Below are positions 1 to 8,722 of a stretch of DNA of 64,000 nucleotides, one piece after another. Numbering within the stretch: position 1 is the first letter of the stretch; every line of letters begins with the position of its first letter. Below the pieces are notes generated by a model, which searched no databases, was not told the origin of the DNA, and saw nothing but the letters and a program-made list of their open reading frames with translations. The translations under genes and the position numbers were made by a program. The stretch is from Pseudooceanicola sp. (GTDB lineage: Bacteria; Pseudomonadota; Alphaproteobacteria; Rhodobacterales; Rhodobacteraceae), in assembly GCA_002709085.1 (NCBI GenBank), contig PAPR01000065.1, positions 49,420 through 113,419 of the forward strand, in the 5' to 3' direction.

Positions 1-871
1 CGTAGATCATCTCCATATCACGGCCAAGACGGGCGGTGCGCCCGGCGAGGCGGATGGCGCGCAGAATGAGGCCGAACCGCCCGGCATCTGGTGCCACGAA
101 TAGCGCGAATTGATCCTTTCGCACCTCATCTGCGCCGGGCAGGTCGAATTCGTCGATCTGGTAGGCGGACTTTGCCACGAAGGCCAGGGACGAGGTCTTG
201 CGGATGCGGGACCCGTCCACCTCTATGCCCATCGAAAGCGGTGTGCCGAGGGTGGAAAGGGCGCGGATCACCGACCAATAGGCCGCCATACGGGACCGGC
301 CCCACCGTTTGTAAATCCCTTCGCGCTGATCGAGAATCGCGGGATAGGCCCCGAGCGAGGCGTTGTTGAGAAAGACGCGCCCGTTGACCTCGCCAATGGA
401 AAAGGCGCGAGGCGGTGAAGTCAGTAGCACCCTGGCAGCGGCGGCCGGATCATCGAGGGGAATGTTGAGAGAACGGGCGACGTAGTTGAACGTGCCCAAG
501 GGAATGATTCCCAAATGGGGCAGAGGCTTTGCGCCTTTGCGCGCGTCGAAAATAGCCGAGGCAACCGCCCCGATGGTGCCATCCCCGCCAGCCGCCGCGA
601 CAACGTCGAAACCGTCATCAACCGCCTGGCGGGCAAGCTTGTCGAGCGCCATACCCTTTTCGACTGCGCGTACCTCACAGGAGGGGAGTCCGGTGGAGGA
701 TGCGTCGCCGCAGAGAGTATCTTCGATCTGCTGGAACAGGCTGGGATCGCGTCGCCCCGAGCCGGGGTTGGCGATAACACAGACGCGACGGGACGAGGTC
801 TGCGAATCAGTCTGGACGTCAGCGGTACGCTCGGCCGGTTCAGCGGGCCCCTGGGGTGAGGAGAGTTGCAT
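1..871 (-). CDS. Diacylglycerol kinase family lipid kinase (partial, C-terminus beyond window)
   Basis: About 290 residues are present and the frame is open to the window edge, so the C-terminus is missing. The N-terminal part shows the diacylglycerol kinase catalytic fold: 'VIANPGSG' near the start, then the nucleotide-binding motif 'AAGGDGTIGAV', and 'IPLGTFNYVAR' further on. Such YegS/DgkB-like enzymes phosphorylate lipid hydroxyls (diacylglycerol or related lipids) at the inner membrane. The ATG at 871 is the first in-frame ATG before the conserved region and has only a weak Shine-Dalgarno sequence, so the start is uncertain. The lipid substrate cannot be told from sequence. Confidence 0.85.
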   Translation of the reverse strand, partial: MQLSSPQGPAEPAERTADVQTDSQTSSRRVCVIANPGSGRRDPSLFQQIEDTLCGDASSTGLPSCEVRAVEKGMALDKLARQAVDDGFDVVAAAGGDGTIGAVASAIFDARKGAKPLPHLGIIPLGTFNYVARSLNIPLDDPAAAARVLLTSPPRAFSIGEVNGRVFLNNASLGAYPAILDQREGIYKRWGRSRMAAYWSVIRALSTLGTPLSMGIEVDGSRIRKTSSLAFVAKSAYQIDEFDLPGADEVRKDQFALFVAPDAGRFGLILRAIRLAGRTARLGRDMEMIY

Positions 872-961
872 TCCGTTTGGCCGACCTTCGTATTCTTCTG
901 TGGGGGTAACGTCGCGAACCCGACACAGGTTCCATGAAACTTACGCGTCGGAAAATGCGCA

Positions 962-988
962 AGAAAAAGGGGCCGCAAAGGCGGCCCC
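962..988 (-). terminator. Rho-independent terminator of the PRC-barrel gene
   Basis: Read on the minus strand, an 8-bp perfect stem GGGGCCGC/GCGGCCCC with a 4-base loop is followed by a run of T. It lies about 20 bases after the stop codon of the PRC-barrel gene. Confidence 0.85.
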
Positions 989-1008
989 TGATCCGTCAAT
1001 AACCGAAG

Positions 1009-2019
1009 TTATTTCTTTTCGAACTCAGGCATGGCTTCCAGATCGGCCTCTGCCATCGCGGTGTAGATGCGAACATCGTCACCACCGTCCTGACGCAGGA
1101 TCTGAAGGTCGGTCAGCTTCATAGCGACCGGCTTTTCACCAATCCCGAGGAAACCGCCGATGTCGACGATCGCGTCGGTGATCTTGCCGTCTTCCGAAAC
1201 GATGAGCTCGGAGATTTCACCGACCCATTCGTCGTTGGCATCGTAGACACGGGCACCGTCAAGGTTCTCTGCGGTCAGATAGGTTTCTTCGACCGGAGTG
1301 CCGGCAAAGTTGCTGGGTGCTGCATCGGCGCTGTCAGTCTGAACGGTCGGGTTGGCGTTGGTGTCGACCTCAGCAGTGTCGGTGTCCGTCAGCTCGCCTT
1401 CTTCGGCAGCCATATCGGTCTCTTCAGTGCGTTCGACATCTGCGTTACCGGTCACGCCCTCACGGTTGGCGGTGGCGTTGGCGGTCGCCTGAACACCGTT
1501 CATGGCGTCTTTGGCCTCGGATTCGACTTCCTGCCCGGCGTTTTCGGCTGTGCGCTCAACGTCAGCAGCAGCACGCTCAGCGGTGCGCTCCATCTTGAAT
1601 TCGGGCGCTTCTTCCAGCGTGGCCGGGTCAGCGTTCAGCACCAGGTAGAAATCCTCGGGCTGCTCGGTCGCGTTGTCGGACACGAACTGGATCTGGTCGA
1701 GGTTTACAGCAACCTGACGCTCGCCCATTCCAAGGAAGCCGCCAATGTCGACCAGCACGTTCTGGACCTGGCCGTCACGGGACATGATGACGTCGTTGAT
1801 TTCACCGATGTCTTCCCAGTTGTCGCCGACGCCTTCGACTTCGGTCACCTCGCCGCTTTCAGCAGCAGCATAGACGCGCATGCCGATGAAATCGGAGGCA
1901 TGAACTTGGCCTTCTTTCATTTCAGTCGCGAAGGGGGATTCGGACATATGGGCTTCGGCGGTTGCAGAGCCGGCTGCGCCAGCGGCGATCAATGCGGTTG
2001 TGAGCAAAAGATGTTTCAT
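1009..2019 (-). CDS. Secreted protein with two PRC-barrel domains
   Basis: This 336-residue protein begins with a clear Sec signal peptide (KH-LLLTTALIAAGAAGSATAEA). Two PRC-barrel domains follow, at roughly residues 40-140 and 245-330. They carry near-identical signatures ('VLVDIGGFLGMGERQVAV' and 'AIVDIGGFLGIGEKPVAM'), so they look like an internal duplication. Between them lies a long acidic, Ala/Glu/Thr-rich low-complexity linker with repeated 'ERTAE' units, probably unstructured or coiled. PRC-barrels are small beta folds found in RNA-processing and photosynthetic proteins. A periplasmic double-PRC protein is common in this bacterial group, but its function is unknown. The ATG at 2019 has a purine-rich AGAGAGAG leader, and the gene stands alone with its own terminator. 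Confidence 0.85.
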   Translation of the reverse strand: MKHLLLTTALIAAGAAGSATAEAHMSESPFATEMKEGQVHASDFIGMRVYAAAESGEVTEVEGVGDNWEDIGEINDVIMSRDGQVQNVLVDIGGFLGMGERQVAVNLDQIQFVSDNATEQPEDFYLVLNADPATLEEAPEFKMERTAERAAADVERTAENAGQEVESEAKDAMNGVQATANATANREGVTGNADVERTEETDMAAEEGELTDTDTAEVDTNANPTVQTDSADAAPSNFAGTPVEETYLTAENLDGARVYDANDEWVGEISELIVSEDGKITDAIVDIGGFLGIGEKPVAMKLTDLQILRQDGGDDVRIYTAMAEADLEAMPEFEKK

Positions 2020-2193
2020 GGTCTCTCTCTCTTTTGTTAGTCATGGTGGTGCGGCTGGGCCGCTTCATGGTGGCACAACACGAAACCGTGCGGCGAAGTT
2101 CCCGATGGGAGTAAAACAAATTAAATTAGCGTAAGGCCGTCTAAACCCTTGTCACGGGGGCCGGCCGACCTAGCGATGAGGTAGCATGCCACC

Positions 2194-3204
2194 ATGAAAA
2201 ACAGCACGTCTCACCCCCCATTGGCCGTCACGATAGGCGACACCGCCGGGATCGGACCCGAGGTGGCACTGCGCGCCCTGTCGCAGCCCGACATGCCCCG
2301 CTGCGTACTGATCGGACCGCCTGCCGCAGCGGTGCGCGCGCGCGATCTTGTGGCACCGGGGGTCGAGATCACGGTGGTCGAAGCCCCGGAAGAGGCGCTT
2401 AACCTGCGCAGCGGCGTGGCGATGATCCCCAGCAGCCGGAGCCAGCCTCACCCCTACGGTGAAGTTTCTCGCCAGGCGGGTCAGATGGCCTATGACGCGA
2501 TCATGATGGCGATTTCGCTGGCCAAGGCAGGGCGGGTCGCGGGCATTGTCACCGGCCCGATCCACAAGGCCGCTCTGGCCGCCGCCAATATCCCGTTTCC
2601 CGGTCACACGGAAATGCTGGAACAGCATAGTGGCGTGCGTGATGCCGGGGGACGGGTCGCCATGATGCTGGCGAATGACGTGTTGCGCACCGTTCTTGTC
2701 ACCATCCACGTCTCGCTGCGCGAGGCGATCGAGCAGGCGGATCACGCGGCGCAGATGCGCACGATCCGGCTGGCGCACAAGGCCTGTGTCGCCTTTGGCA
2801 TCGGCAACCCGCGGATCGCAGTCGCAGGCCTGAACCCGCATGCCGGGGAGGACGGCCTCTTTGGACGCGAAGAGATCGAGATCATCGCCCCCGCCATTGC
2901 CGAGGCGCGCGCCGAAGGCATGGACGTCAGCGGTCCGCATCCTGGCGATACGGTATTCATGCAGGCGCGGACGGGGAAATTCGATATCGTCGTCGCGCAA
3001 TACCACGATCAGGGGCTGATCCCGATCAAGTACATGGGTCTCGACAAGGGGGTCAACGTCACGCTCGGCCTGCCATTCGTGCGCACCTCTCCCGATCATG
3101 GCACAGCATTCGACATCGCGGGGCAGGGGATTGCGAACCCGGAGTCGATGGTTCAGGCGATCAGGATGGCCGACCGGATGTCGCGCTCAAAGTTACGGGC
3201 ATAA
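2194..3204 (+). CDS. pdxA: 4-hydroxythreonine-4-phosphate dehydrogenase
   Basis: PdxA oxidises 4-phosphohydroxy-L-threonine with NAD(P) in the DXP-dependent pyridoxal 5'-phosphate pathway in the cytosol. The 336-residue length is normal. Family motifs are visible: 'GDTAGIGPEVALRAL' at the N-terminus, the metal-binding 'GHTEML' and 'YHDQGLIPIKY', and 'GLPFVRTSPDHGTAFDIAG' near the end. The usual alphaproteobacterial partner ksgA/rsmA does not follow; a converging ketoacyl synthase gene does. A second PLP-pathway gene, pdxH, lies 11 kb downstream. Confidence 0.95.
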   Translation: MKNSTSHPPLAVTIGDTAGIGPEVALRALSQPDMPRCVLIGPPAAAVRARDLVAPGVEITVVEAPEEALNLRSGVAMIPSSRSQPHPYGEVSRQAGQMAYDAIMMAISLAKAGRVAGIVTGPIHKAALAAANIPFPGHTEMLEQHSGVRDAGGRVAMMLANDVLRTVLVTIHVSLREAIEQADHAAQMRTIRLAHKACVAFGIGNPRIAVAGLNPHAGEDGLFGREEIEIIAPAIAEARAEGMDVSGPHPGDTVFMQARTGKFDIVVAQYHDQGLIPIKYMGLDKGVNVTLGLPFVRTSPDHGTAFDIAGQGIANPESMVQAIRMADRMSRSKLRA

Positions 3205-3259
3205 ACGCTACGGGCTTAATCGGCGGTTCGGGCTGCGCGGCGAAACGAAGCGGCGTGGC

Positions 3260-4468
3260 TCAGACCCCGCGAAGGGCGAGCACCGCGTTCAGCCCGCCAA
3301 AGGCAAAGGCGTTGGACAGCACCACATCGACCTTGGCCTGTCGCGCCTCGTTCGGTACGACGTCCAGCGTGCACTCGGGGTCGGGTTCCTCGTAACCGAT
3401 GGTCGGGGCGATCACCCCGTCGCGCACTGCCATGATGCAGGCCAGCAGCTCCACCGCGCCGGTGCCCCCGATCACATGCCCGTGCATCGACTTGGTGGAG
3501 GAGATCATCACCTTGTCCGCATGCGGGCCGAGGGCGTCGGCCACTGCGGCGCATTCGGTTTTGTCGTTGGCCGCCGTTCCGGTGCCGTGGGCGTTGATAT
3601 AGCTCACCTGCTCGGGGTTTACGCCGGCATCCTTCATCGCGCCGGAAATCGCGCGCGCCGCGCCCTGCTTGGACGGCATCACGATGTCCGAGGCGTCCGA
3701 GGACATGGCAAAGCCAATCAATTCGGCCAGTATCTCCGCGCCGCGCGCCTTGGCGTGTTCATATTCCTCAAAGACGAAAATGCCCGCGCCTTCGCCCTGC
3801 ACCATGCCGTTGCGGTTGGCGCTGAAGGGGCGGCAGGCGTCCTTGGACATAACGCGCAAGCCCTCCCAGGCCTTCACCCCACCAAAGCACAGCATCGATT
3901 CCGAGCCGCCCGTGACCATCGCCGGCGCCATGCCGCTGCGCACCATCTGAAAGGCCTGCGCCATGGCGTGGTTCGACGAGGCGCAGGCGGTCGAGACGGT
4001 GAAGGACGGCCCCTTGAGGTTGTATTCCATGCTGACGTGGCTGGCGGCGGCGTTGTTCATCAGCTTGGGCACGACGAAAGGATGCACCCGGTTCTTGCCG
4101 TCCTCATAGACCGAGCGGTAATTGTCGTCCCAGGTCGAGACGCCACCGCCGGCAGTGCCGAGAACGACGCCGGACTTGGAGGCCAGTTCACCGATGAATT
4201 CCAGCCCCGATTGCTCGATCGCCTGTTTGGCGGCAAAGAGGGTGAACTGGGTGAACCGATCATAAAGCGCCATTTGCTGGCGATTGAATTGCGCGTCGGC
4301 CTCAAAACCCTTGACCTGTCCGCCGATGGTGATCGCAAGTCGTTCGACGTCGCGAAACTCCAGCTCGCCAATGCCGCAGAGTCCCTCCTGCATCGCCTGC
4401 ATGGTCTCGGGCACCGAATGGCCGAGCGAATTGATCGTTCCAGCGCCGGTAATGACGACGCGCTTCAC
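3260..4468 (-). CDS. Beta-ketoacyl-ACP synthase, FabF-like
   Basis: This 402-residue condensing enzyme extends acyl chains on acyl carrier protein with malonyl-ACP. The Cys-His-His triad is present: Cys162 in 'STACASSN', His in 'INAHGTGTAAND', and His in 'KSMHGHVIGGTGAVE'. Its start codon overlaps the stop of the preceding acyl carrier protein gene (ATGA), so the two are probably made together. The dedicated carrier protein and the LpxD-like acyltransferase upstream point to a specialised acyl chain, perhaps for lipid A or another envelope lipid, rather than general fatty acid synthesis. It is not obviously the housekeeping FabF. Confidence 0.9.
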   Translation of the reverse strand: MKRVVITGAGTINSLGHSVPETMQAMQEGLCGIGELEFRDVERLAITIGGQVKGFEADAQFNRQQMALYDRFTQFTLFAAKQAIEQSGLEFIGELASKSGVVLGTAGGGVSTWDDNYRSVYEDGKNRVHPFVVPKLMNNAAASHVSMEYNLKGPSFTVSTACASSNHAMAQAFQMVRSGMAPAMVTGGSESMLCFGGVKAWEGLRVMSKDACRPFSANRNGMVQGEGAGIFVFEEYEHAKARGAEILAELIGFAMSSDASDIVMPSKQGAARAISGAMKDAGVNPEQVSYINAHGTGTAANDKTECAAVADALGPHADKVMISSTKSMHGHVIGGTGAVELLACIMAVRDGVIAPTIGYEEPDPECTLDVVPNEARQAKVDVVLSNAFAFGGLNAVLALRGV

Positions 4469-4725
4469 GATTTCTGATCCGCCACCAGCTTTTCGATATT
4501 CCTGACGATGGATCCGACAGAGGAGATATCGAAATCGCTTTCTGTCGGCTCGTTGGCGTTGAAAGGCACCTGGATGTCAAAAGCCTCCTCGATTGCGAAG
4601 ATGCTTTCGACAAGCCCGAGGCTATCTATCCCGAGGTCTTCGAGCGACGACTCCATCGTCACATCGGCAGGGTCAATCATGGCCTGATCGGCGATGATTT
4701 CGATGACCTTATGCTTGATATCCAT
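4465..4725 (-). CDS. Dedicated acyl carrier protein
   Basis: An 86-residue acidic carrier protein. The phosphopantetheine attachment site is Ser35 in 'EDLGIDSLGLVES'. It differs from housekeeping AcpP, which has the 'DSLDTVELVM' signature, so it looks like a specialised carrier. It sits 35 bases after the LpxD-like gene and overlaps the ketoacyl synthase by four bases. Its place between an acyltransferase and a condensing enzyme suggests it carries the acyl group that the LpxD homologue transfers. It resembles the rhizobial AcpXL system in idea, but the sequence is not clearly AcpXL. Confidence 0.9.
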   Translation of the reverse strand: MDIKHKVIEIIADQAMIDPADVTMESSLEDLGIDSLGLVESIFAIEEAFDIQVPFNANEPTESDFDISSVGSIVRNIEKLVADQKS

Positions 4726-4760
4726 GGTGCCGGCCCCCCAAAGGCTGATTTAGCCGGGAT

Positions 4761-5852
4761 CTAATCATTCTGGTCCGACTTGAAAACCGCTTTTTGCAGC
4801 TTTGCCACCTCTGTGAACAGGCGGGGAAGGCGGCGCAGGGCCTTGTAGGTCTCAAGATGCGTGTCCATCTTCATCGCCGGATAGCCCAGAACGACGCGGC
4901 CCGCGGGCACCTTGGACAGGATCTTGGTGCCGCCACCCGCGACGACGTTGTCGCCCACTGTCGTGTTGTCAGTGACGCCGACCTGACCGCCGAGGATCAC
5001 GTTGTTGCCGATGACCGTGGAACCGGCAACACCGACCAGCGCGGCGAACAGACAATCATGGCCAACGCGGACGTTGTGCGCGACATGGCAGAGGTTGTCG
5101 ATCTTGCAGCCGTTGCCGACCTCGGTCGGGCGGATGGTGCCGCTATCGACGCAGCTATTCGCGCCCAGTTCGACGTCATCCCCGATCACCACGCTGCCAA
5201 GGGAATGGATGCGCAGCCAGCTTTGACCCTGGGCCGTGACAGCGTCGCCGAGGGACGCGCGCGCCTGTTCCACGGTCGATTCCTCGGGTGTGACAAAGCT
5301 GAGCCCGTCCGCCCCGACCACCGCACCGGGTTGTGCGACGAACCGCTCGCCGATCCGCACGCGCGCCATGATGCGCACGCCCGGATGCAGGATGGCAGAG
5401 CAACCGATGCGGGTTGCCTCGCCGATATAGCACTGCGGCCCGATCACGCTGCCCGCCCCGATCTGCACATTCGCGCCGATATAGGCCATCGGTCCAACCG
5501 AGACGTTTTCACCCAATCGCGCCGTTGCCTCGATGATCGCGGTTGGATGAATGCCCGTGCCGTATCCCTGTCCGGGGTCCAGCATCGCAGTCAGTCCGGC
5601 CATGGCGACGCGTGGACGCTGCACCAGCACCGCCGCCTTGAGGCCGAGTGCCTTCCAATCCGCATCGGCCCAGAGGATCGCGACCTCTGCATGTCCTTCG
5701 CCGAGGCGCTCCGCATAGGCGGGTTTCATCGCCAGTGCGATGTCGCCGGGGGTCGCGGTCGCAGGCTCGGCCGCGCCGGAAACAGTCAGGTCGACCGCCC
5801 CCTCGACGCGGGCCCCGATGGCATCGGCAATCTGTTGAACGGTAAAGGTCAT
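4761..5852 (-). CDS. lpxD: UDP-3-O-acylglucosamine N-acyltransferase (LpxD family)
   Basis: LpxD transfers a 3-hydroxyacyl chain from ACP to UDP-3-O-acyl-glucosamine in lipid A synthesis. The 363-residue protein has the N-terminal uridine-binding domain (about 1-100), a left-handed beta helix of hexapeptide repeats (about 105-320) with 'CHVAHNVRVGHDCLF' holding the usual catalytic His, and a C-terminal helical tail. It is not beside lpxA/fabZ/bamA, where lpxD usually lies, but in a minus-strand run with an L,D-transpeptidase, an acyl carrier protein and a ketoacyl synthase. It may be a second LpxD paralogue with its own acyl donor; only the whole genome can settle that. Confidence 0.85.
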   Translation of the reverse strand: MTFTVQQIADAIGARVEGAVDLTVSGAAEPATATPGDIALAMKPAYAERLGEGHAEVAILWADADWKALGLKAAVLVQRPRVAMAGLTAMLDPGQGYGTGIHPTAIIEATARLGENVSVGPMAYIGANVQIGAGSVIGPQCYIGEATRIGCSAILHPGVRIMARVRIGERFVAQPGAVVGADGLSFVTPEESTVEQARASLGDAVTAQGQSWLRIHSLGSVVIGDDVELGANSCVDSGTIRPTEVGNGCKIDNLCHVAHNVRVGHDCLFAALVGVAGSTVIGNNVILGGQVGVTDNTTVGDNVVAGGGTKILSKVPAGRVVLGYPAMKMDTHLETYKALRRLPRLFTEVAKLQKAVFKSDQND

Positions 5853-5860
5853 CGTGGTCT

Positions 5861-5879
5861 CCCGGACGGGGTGTCCGGG
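5861..5879 (-). other. Intercistronic hairpin between L,D-transpeptidase and lpxD
   Basis: A 7-bp perfect inverted repeat CCCGGAC/GTCCGGG lies in the 33-base gap between the two genes. There is no T-run, so it is more likely an RNA-stability or partial-attenuation element than a full terminator. Confidence 0.4.
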
Positions 5880-5885
5880 TTGCAG

Positions 5886-7514
5886 TTAGCCCCGAACGCC
5901 GCGCAATTCCACCCCTTCACGCGCCAGCGCGTTCCAGATTTTGCCGTCCCGCTCATAGACGTCGCGGCGATAGGTCATGCGACCCTTGGCCTGACTGACC
6001 GCGGTGCGATAGATCAGATGGACCGGCAGCGGCTCGGCCAGATTCACACGGGTTTCCATTCCGGTCCGCAGTTTCGACTGGAACAGCCCCTTGGGGTCGT
6101 CGGTCTGCCAGGCGAGCAACGCATAGGCGAAATCAAAGGGGTCGTTCAGACGGATGCAGCCGTGGCTGAAGGCGCGGGAATCCCGCGAAAACAGGCTTTT
6201 GGCCGGTGTGTCGTGCAGGTAGATGTTGTGCACGTTCGGGAACATGAACTTAACGAGGCCCAGCGCGTTGCGTGACGACGGCGGCTGTTTGATGTCGAAC
6301 GGAAAATTGCGCTTGCTATAGGCGGCAAAGTTGACCGAGCCGCGATTGACCACCTGACCACGCGCGTTCACCAGATTGAGGTGACCGTTCGAATAGGGGT
6401 TCCGCTTGAACGCCGGCAGGTATTCGTTGACGGCGATGGAGCGCGGCACGTTCCACGTCGGGTTGATCACCATATGCTCCATCACATCGGAAAATTCCGG
6501 AGTACGATGCGTTGAGAGGTTCTTGCCGATCACGGATTTGGTCTCGAAATAGACCTCGTCGTTCTCGATGATCCGCGATTTGAAATCGGCGAGATTGACC
6601 AGCACATGGCGTTGTCCGAGGTCCTGGTTGATCCAGCGTTCCCGCTCCATCGCGACGATGACCGATTTCAGACGGTCCTCGGCGGGGATATTGACCTGCT
6701 GCATGGTGGTGCTGCCCGCGACGCCGTCCTGGGGGAGGCCGTGGTCAACCTGAAATTCGAGGATAGCTCGCTCCATCGCGGCATCATAGGTCGTTGCCAC
6801 TGTGCGCGGCAGGTAGCCCATGACCATCAGCCGGTTGCGCAGGGCGATCACGTCATTGCCGCTTGCGCCGGGCTTCACGCTGGTGTCGCGCACCGCTGGA
6901 CCAAAGCCGCCCTGGGCGATCAAGGTCTCCAGCCGCAGTTTTTCGCGCATCAGCCGGTTATATTCGGCGCGCTGTGGCGGCAGCGACGCGAGGAAGCCTG
7001 CGGGATCGTCAGAGGTGATCCCCTGCAGATAAACGGAGGCCTCGCGCAACGGGATCTCACGCACGATTCCGGGGTCGATCCGTTTGGGCGTCAGGAGGCC
7101 GGTCTGAATATCCGCAGCATAGGCGAGGTAGAGGCGCGAAAGTTTGACGTCGAGCCGCGCGCGCGTCACGTCGTCGTGGGCCGCGCGCATCGCCTGCATC
7201 ACGCCGGGCACGTCGTAGGCGACCGTAGGTAAGCCGTGATCACTGACCGAATTGAGGGCGGTCAGAAGGGCGCGGCGCCGGGTGATGAACGGCTCCCCTG
7301 CGCCTGTCCAGATGGGCCGGAAATCGTTTGCGCGATAATAGCTGGCAAGCTCGCGATCCTCCGACGCAGCTTGCGCCACTGTCTGCTGGAAGGCAGTGAC
7401 CTGGACCGTGAAGGCCTCGGCTGTCGTCTGGCTTTGAGCAAGGCCGGGGCCAGCCGTCACGGCAATGGCAATGAGAGCGGAGGCAGAGATCCGGCGGGCG
7501 CGCGTCGCGAACAT
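5886..7514 (-). CDS. L,D-transpeptidase (YcbB-like) with peptidoglycan-binding domain
   Basis: A 542-residue secreted enzyme. A Sec signal peptide spans about residues 1-26. An N-terminal scaffold follows, then a PG_binding_1 helix bundle near residues 215-270 ('ALRNRLMVMGYLP', 'AILEFQVDHGLPQDG'), then a YkuD catalytic domain. The catalytic Cys is residue 453 in 'SHGCIRLND'. Such enzymes make 3-3 peptidoglycan cross-links or attach proteins to the wall in the periplasm. It heads the minus-strand run with the lpxD-acp-ketoacyl synthase genes. An exact CtrA-type site lies just upstream of its start, so cell-cycle control is plausible. Confidence 0.92.
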   Translation of the reverse strand: MFATRARRISASALIAIAVTAGPGLAQSQTTAEAFTVQVTAFQQTVAQAASEDRELASYYRANDFRPIWTGAGEPFITRRRALLTALNSVSDHGLPTVAYDVPGVMQAMRAAHDDVTRARLDVKLSRLYLAYAADIQTGLLTPKRIDPGIVREIPLREASVYLQGITSDDPAGFLASLPPQRAEYNRLMREKLRLETLIAQGGFGPAVRDTSVKPGASGNDVIALRNRLMVMGYLPRTVATTYDAAMERAILEFQVDHGLPQDGVAGSTTMQQVNIPAEDRLKSVIVAMERERWINQDLGQRHVLVNLADFKSRIIENDEVYFETKSVIGKNLSTHRTPEFSDVMEHMVINPTWNVPRSIAVNEYLPAFKRNPYSNGHLNLVNARGQVVNRGSVNFAAYSKRNFPFDIKQPPSSRNALGLVKFMFPNVHNIYLHDTPAKSLFSRDSRAFSHGCIRLNDPFDFAYALLAWQTDDPKGLFQSKLRTGMETRVNLAEPLPVHLIYRTAVSQAKGRMTYRRDVYERDGKIWNALAREGVELRGVRG

Positions 7515-7530
7515 TATGTCTTCATCCTTC

Positions 7531-7545
7531 TTAACAGGCTCTTAA
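7531..7545. promoter_or_regulatory. CtrA-type site TTAA-N7-TTAA upstream of the L,D-transpeptidase gene
   Basis: The sequence TTAACAGGCTCTTAA matches the full CtrA consensus exactly. It lies 16 bases before the ATG, just downstream of a minus-strand TATAAG that could be the -10. At that position it would overlap the transcription start, which would suit repression. Binding is inferred from the motif only. Confidence 0.5.
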
Positions 7546-7838
7546 CTTATACAGTGGCGACTTCTTGCCCAGAGTGTCCACTCACAATAATATTTCTACA
7601 TTAACATCTTTCCGTTTGATGCAAGACCGCTACGCGCGGCGCGCGAACACGGCTCACCGTCCCGGTTCCGCCTGTTTTGGCAGATTCTCGCCGAAACGGA
7701 GAGAGTCACTAAAATGGTTGTCAATTGCGCCTTGGTCCAACCGCCCACCTATGCGATAAAAATGATGCATCTGGGGATGAGATGTAGAAATCGCCGCGTA
7801 ACATCGCGGCACAGGTAGCGACGGGACAGGCGCGAAAC
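7546..7838. other. Divergent intergenic region, L,D-transpeptidase / DUF882 gene
   Basis: This spacer serves two divergent envelope genes. It is locally AT-rich near 7585-7620. Apart from the CtrA-type site at its left edge and a possible minus-strand -10 (TATAAG), no gene or clear RNA structure was seen. Confidence 0.5.
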
Positions 7839-8408
7839 ATGGCAATCGAAAGCTCGGCGGGACTCTCGCGGCGTGCGCTCTTGGGCGCATTCGCGGCAAC
7901 AGCAGTGGTAGCCGCCCCCACATTCTCCAAAGCAGCAGGTATCTTGCGCAACGCAGGCGATATTCGCCGCATCCGCATGTACTCGGCCCGAACCGGTGAA
8001 CGGCTGGACATGATCTATTGGGTCGAGGGTCACTACATCAAGGACGCGGTGAAGGAAGTGAACCACTTTATGCGTGACTGGCGCAATGATGGTGTCAGGA
8101 TGATCGACCTGCGGACCATCGACATCATGGCTGCCTCTCACAACCTGATGGATGTCAGCGAACCCTACATGCTGTTGTCGGGTTACAGAACACCCCAGAC
8201 AAACGCGATGCTGCGGTCGAAATCCCGTAACGTTGCGCGCAATTCCCTACATATGAAGGGGCAGGCGGCTGATCTGCGGTTGTCCTCACGCTCCGTCAAC
8301 CAAATGGCAAAGGCGGCCTCAGCCTGCCGTGCAGGTGGTGTCGGGCGCTACAGCGGGTCGAACTTTGTGCATATGGATTGCGGACCTGTGCGGGCCTGGG
8401 GCGCGTAA
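7839..8408 (+). CDS. Tat-exported DUF882 (YcbK-like, peptidase M15 fold) protein
   Basis: A 189-residue protein with a twin-arginine signal ('GLSRRALLGAFAATAVV'), so probably exported folded to the periplasm. The mature part is the DUF882/YcbK domain, related to D-Ala-D-Ala metallo-carboxypeptidases. The probable metal and catalytic residues are in 'NSLHMKGQAADLRL' and 'NFVHMDCGPVRAWG'. A role in peptidoglycan trimming is likely, which suits its divergent position beside the L,D-transpeptidase. No experimental function is known for this subgroup. Confidence 0.88.
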   Translation: MAIESSAGLSRRALLGAFAATAVVAAPTFSKAAGILRNAGDIRRIRMYSARTGERLDMIYWVEGHYIKDAVKEVNHFMRDWRNDGVRMIDLRTIDIMAASHNLMDVSEPYMLLSGYRTPQTNAMLRSKSRNVARNSLHMKGQAADLRLSSRSVNQMAKAASACRAGGVGRYSGSNFVHMDCGPVRAWGA

Positions 8409-8655
8409 GGCGCAGGTCAGGCTTCGGGCGTATAGCGCCCCGCAGCCTCGGATCTGATCTCCGTCCCGATCGACACAACGGACCAATCCTGAGGGGAACG
8501 TGATTGCGCGCTCTGTCTTGGCGACGCGGTTCTCACGAGGTAGTTGATAGCGGCAGGGTATCCGGGCCGGTGCCGCTTTTTTGGCGCCGGATCCTTTGGA
8601 CCCGGCCCTTCCCCCCCCCACACGCTTTCTGGGACGCCTGACTGGTCAGTCCAAC
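8409..8655. other. Convergent intergenic region with GC-rich inverted repeat
   Basis: Between the converging DUF882 and IalB-like genes. An imperfect GC-rich inverted repeat lies near 8559-8592, and a run of nine C at about 8611. No gene was recognised. Confidence 0.4.
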
Positions 8656-8684
8656 GAAAAACGCCCGCCGAAATGGCGAGCGTT
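8655..8684 (-). terminator. Rho-independent terminator of the IalB-like gene
   Basis: On the minus strand a 10-bp stem (AACGCTCGCC with GGCGGGCGTT, one U-G pair) with a 5-base loop runs into T residues. It lies about 40 bases after the IalB-like stop codon. Confidence 0.85.
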
Positions 8685-8722
8685 TCACACGTGTTTCGCA
8701 TCCCGCAGGGCGGGAAGCGCGG

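Noticed and set aside
3098..4477. 459-residue plus-strand frame opposite the ketoacyl synthase
   Set aside because: Shadow of the FabF-like gene, whose catalytic triad is intact on the minus strand.
4794..6275. 493-residue plus-strand frame opposite lpxD
   Set aside because: Shadow of the hexapeptide-repeat gene; composition is His/Asp/Arg-rich and not family-like.
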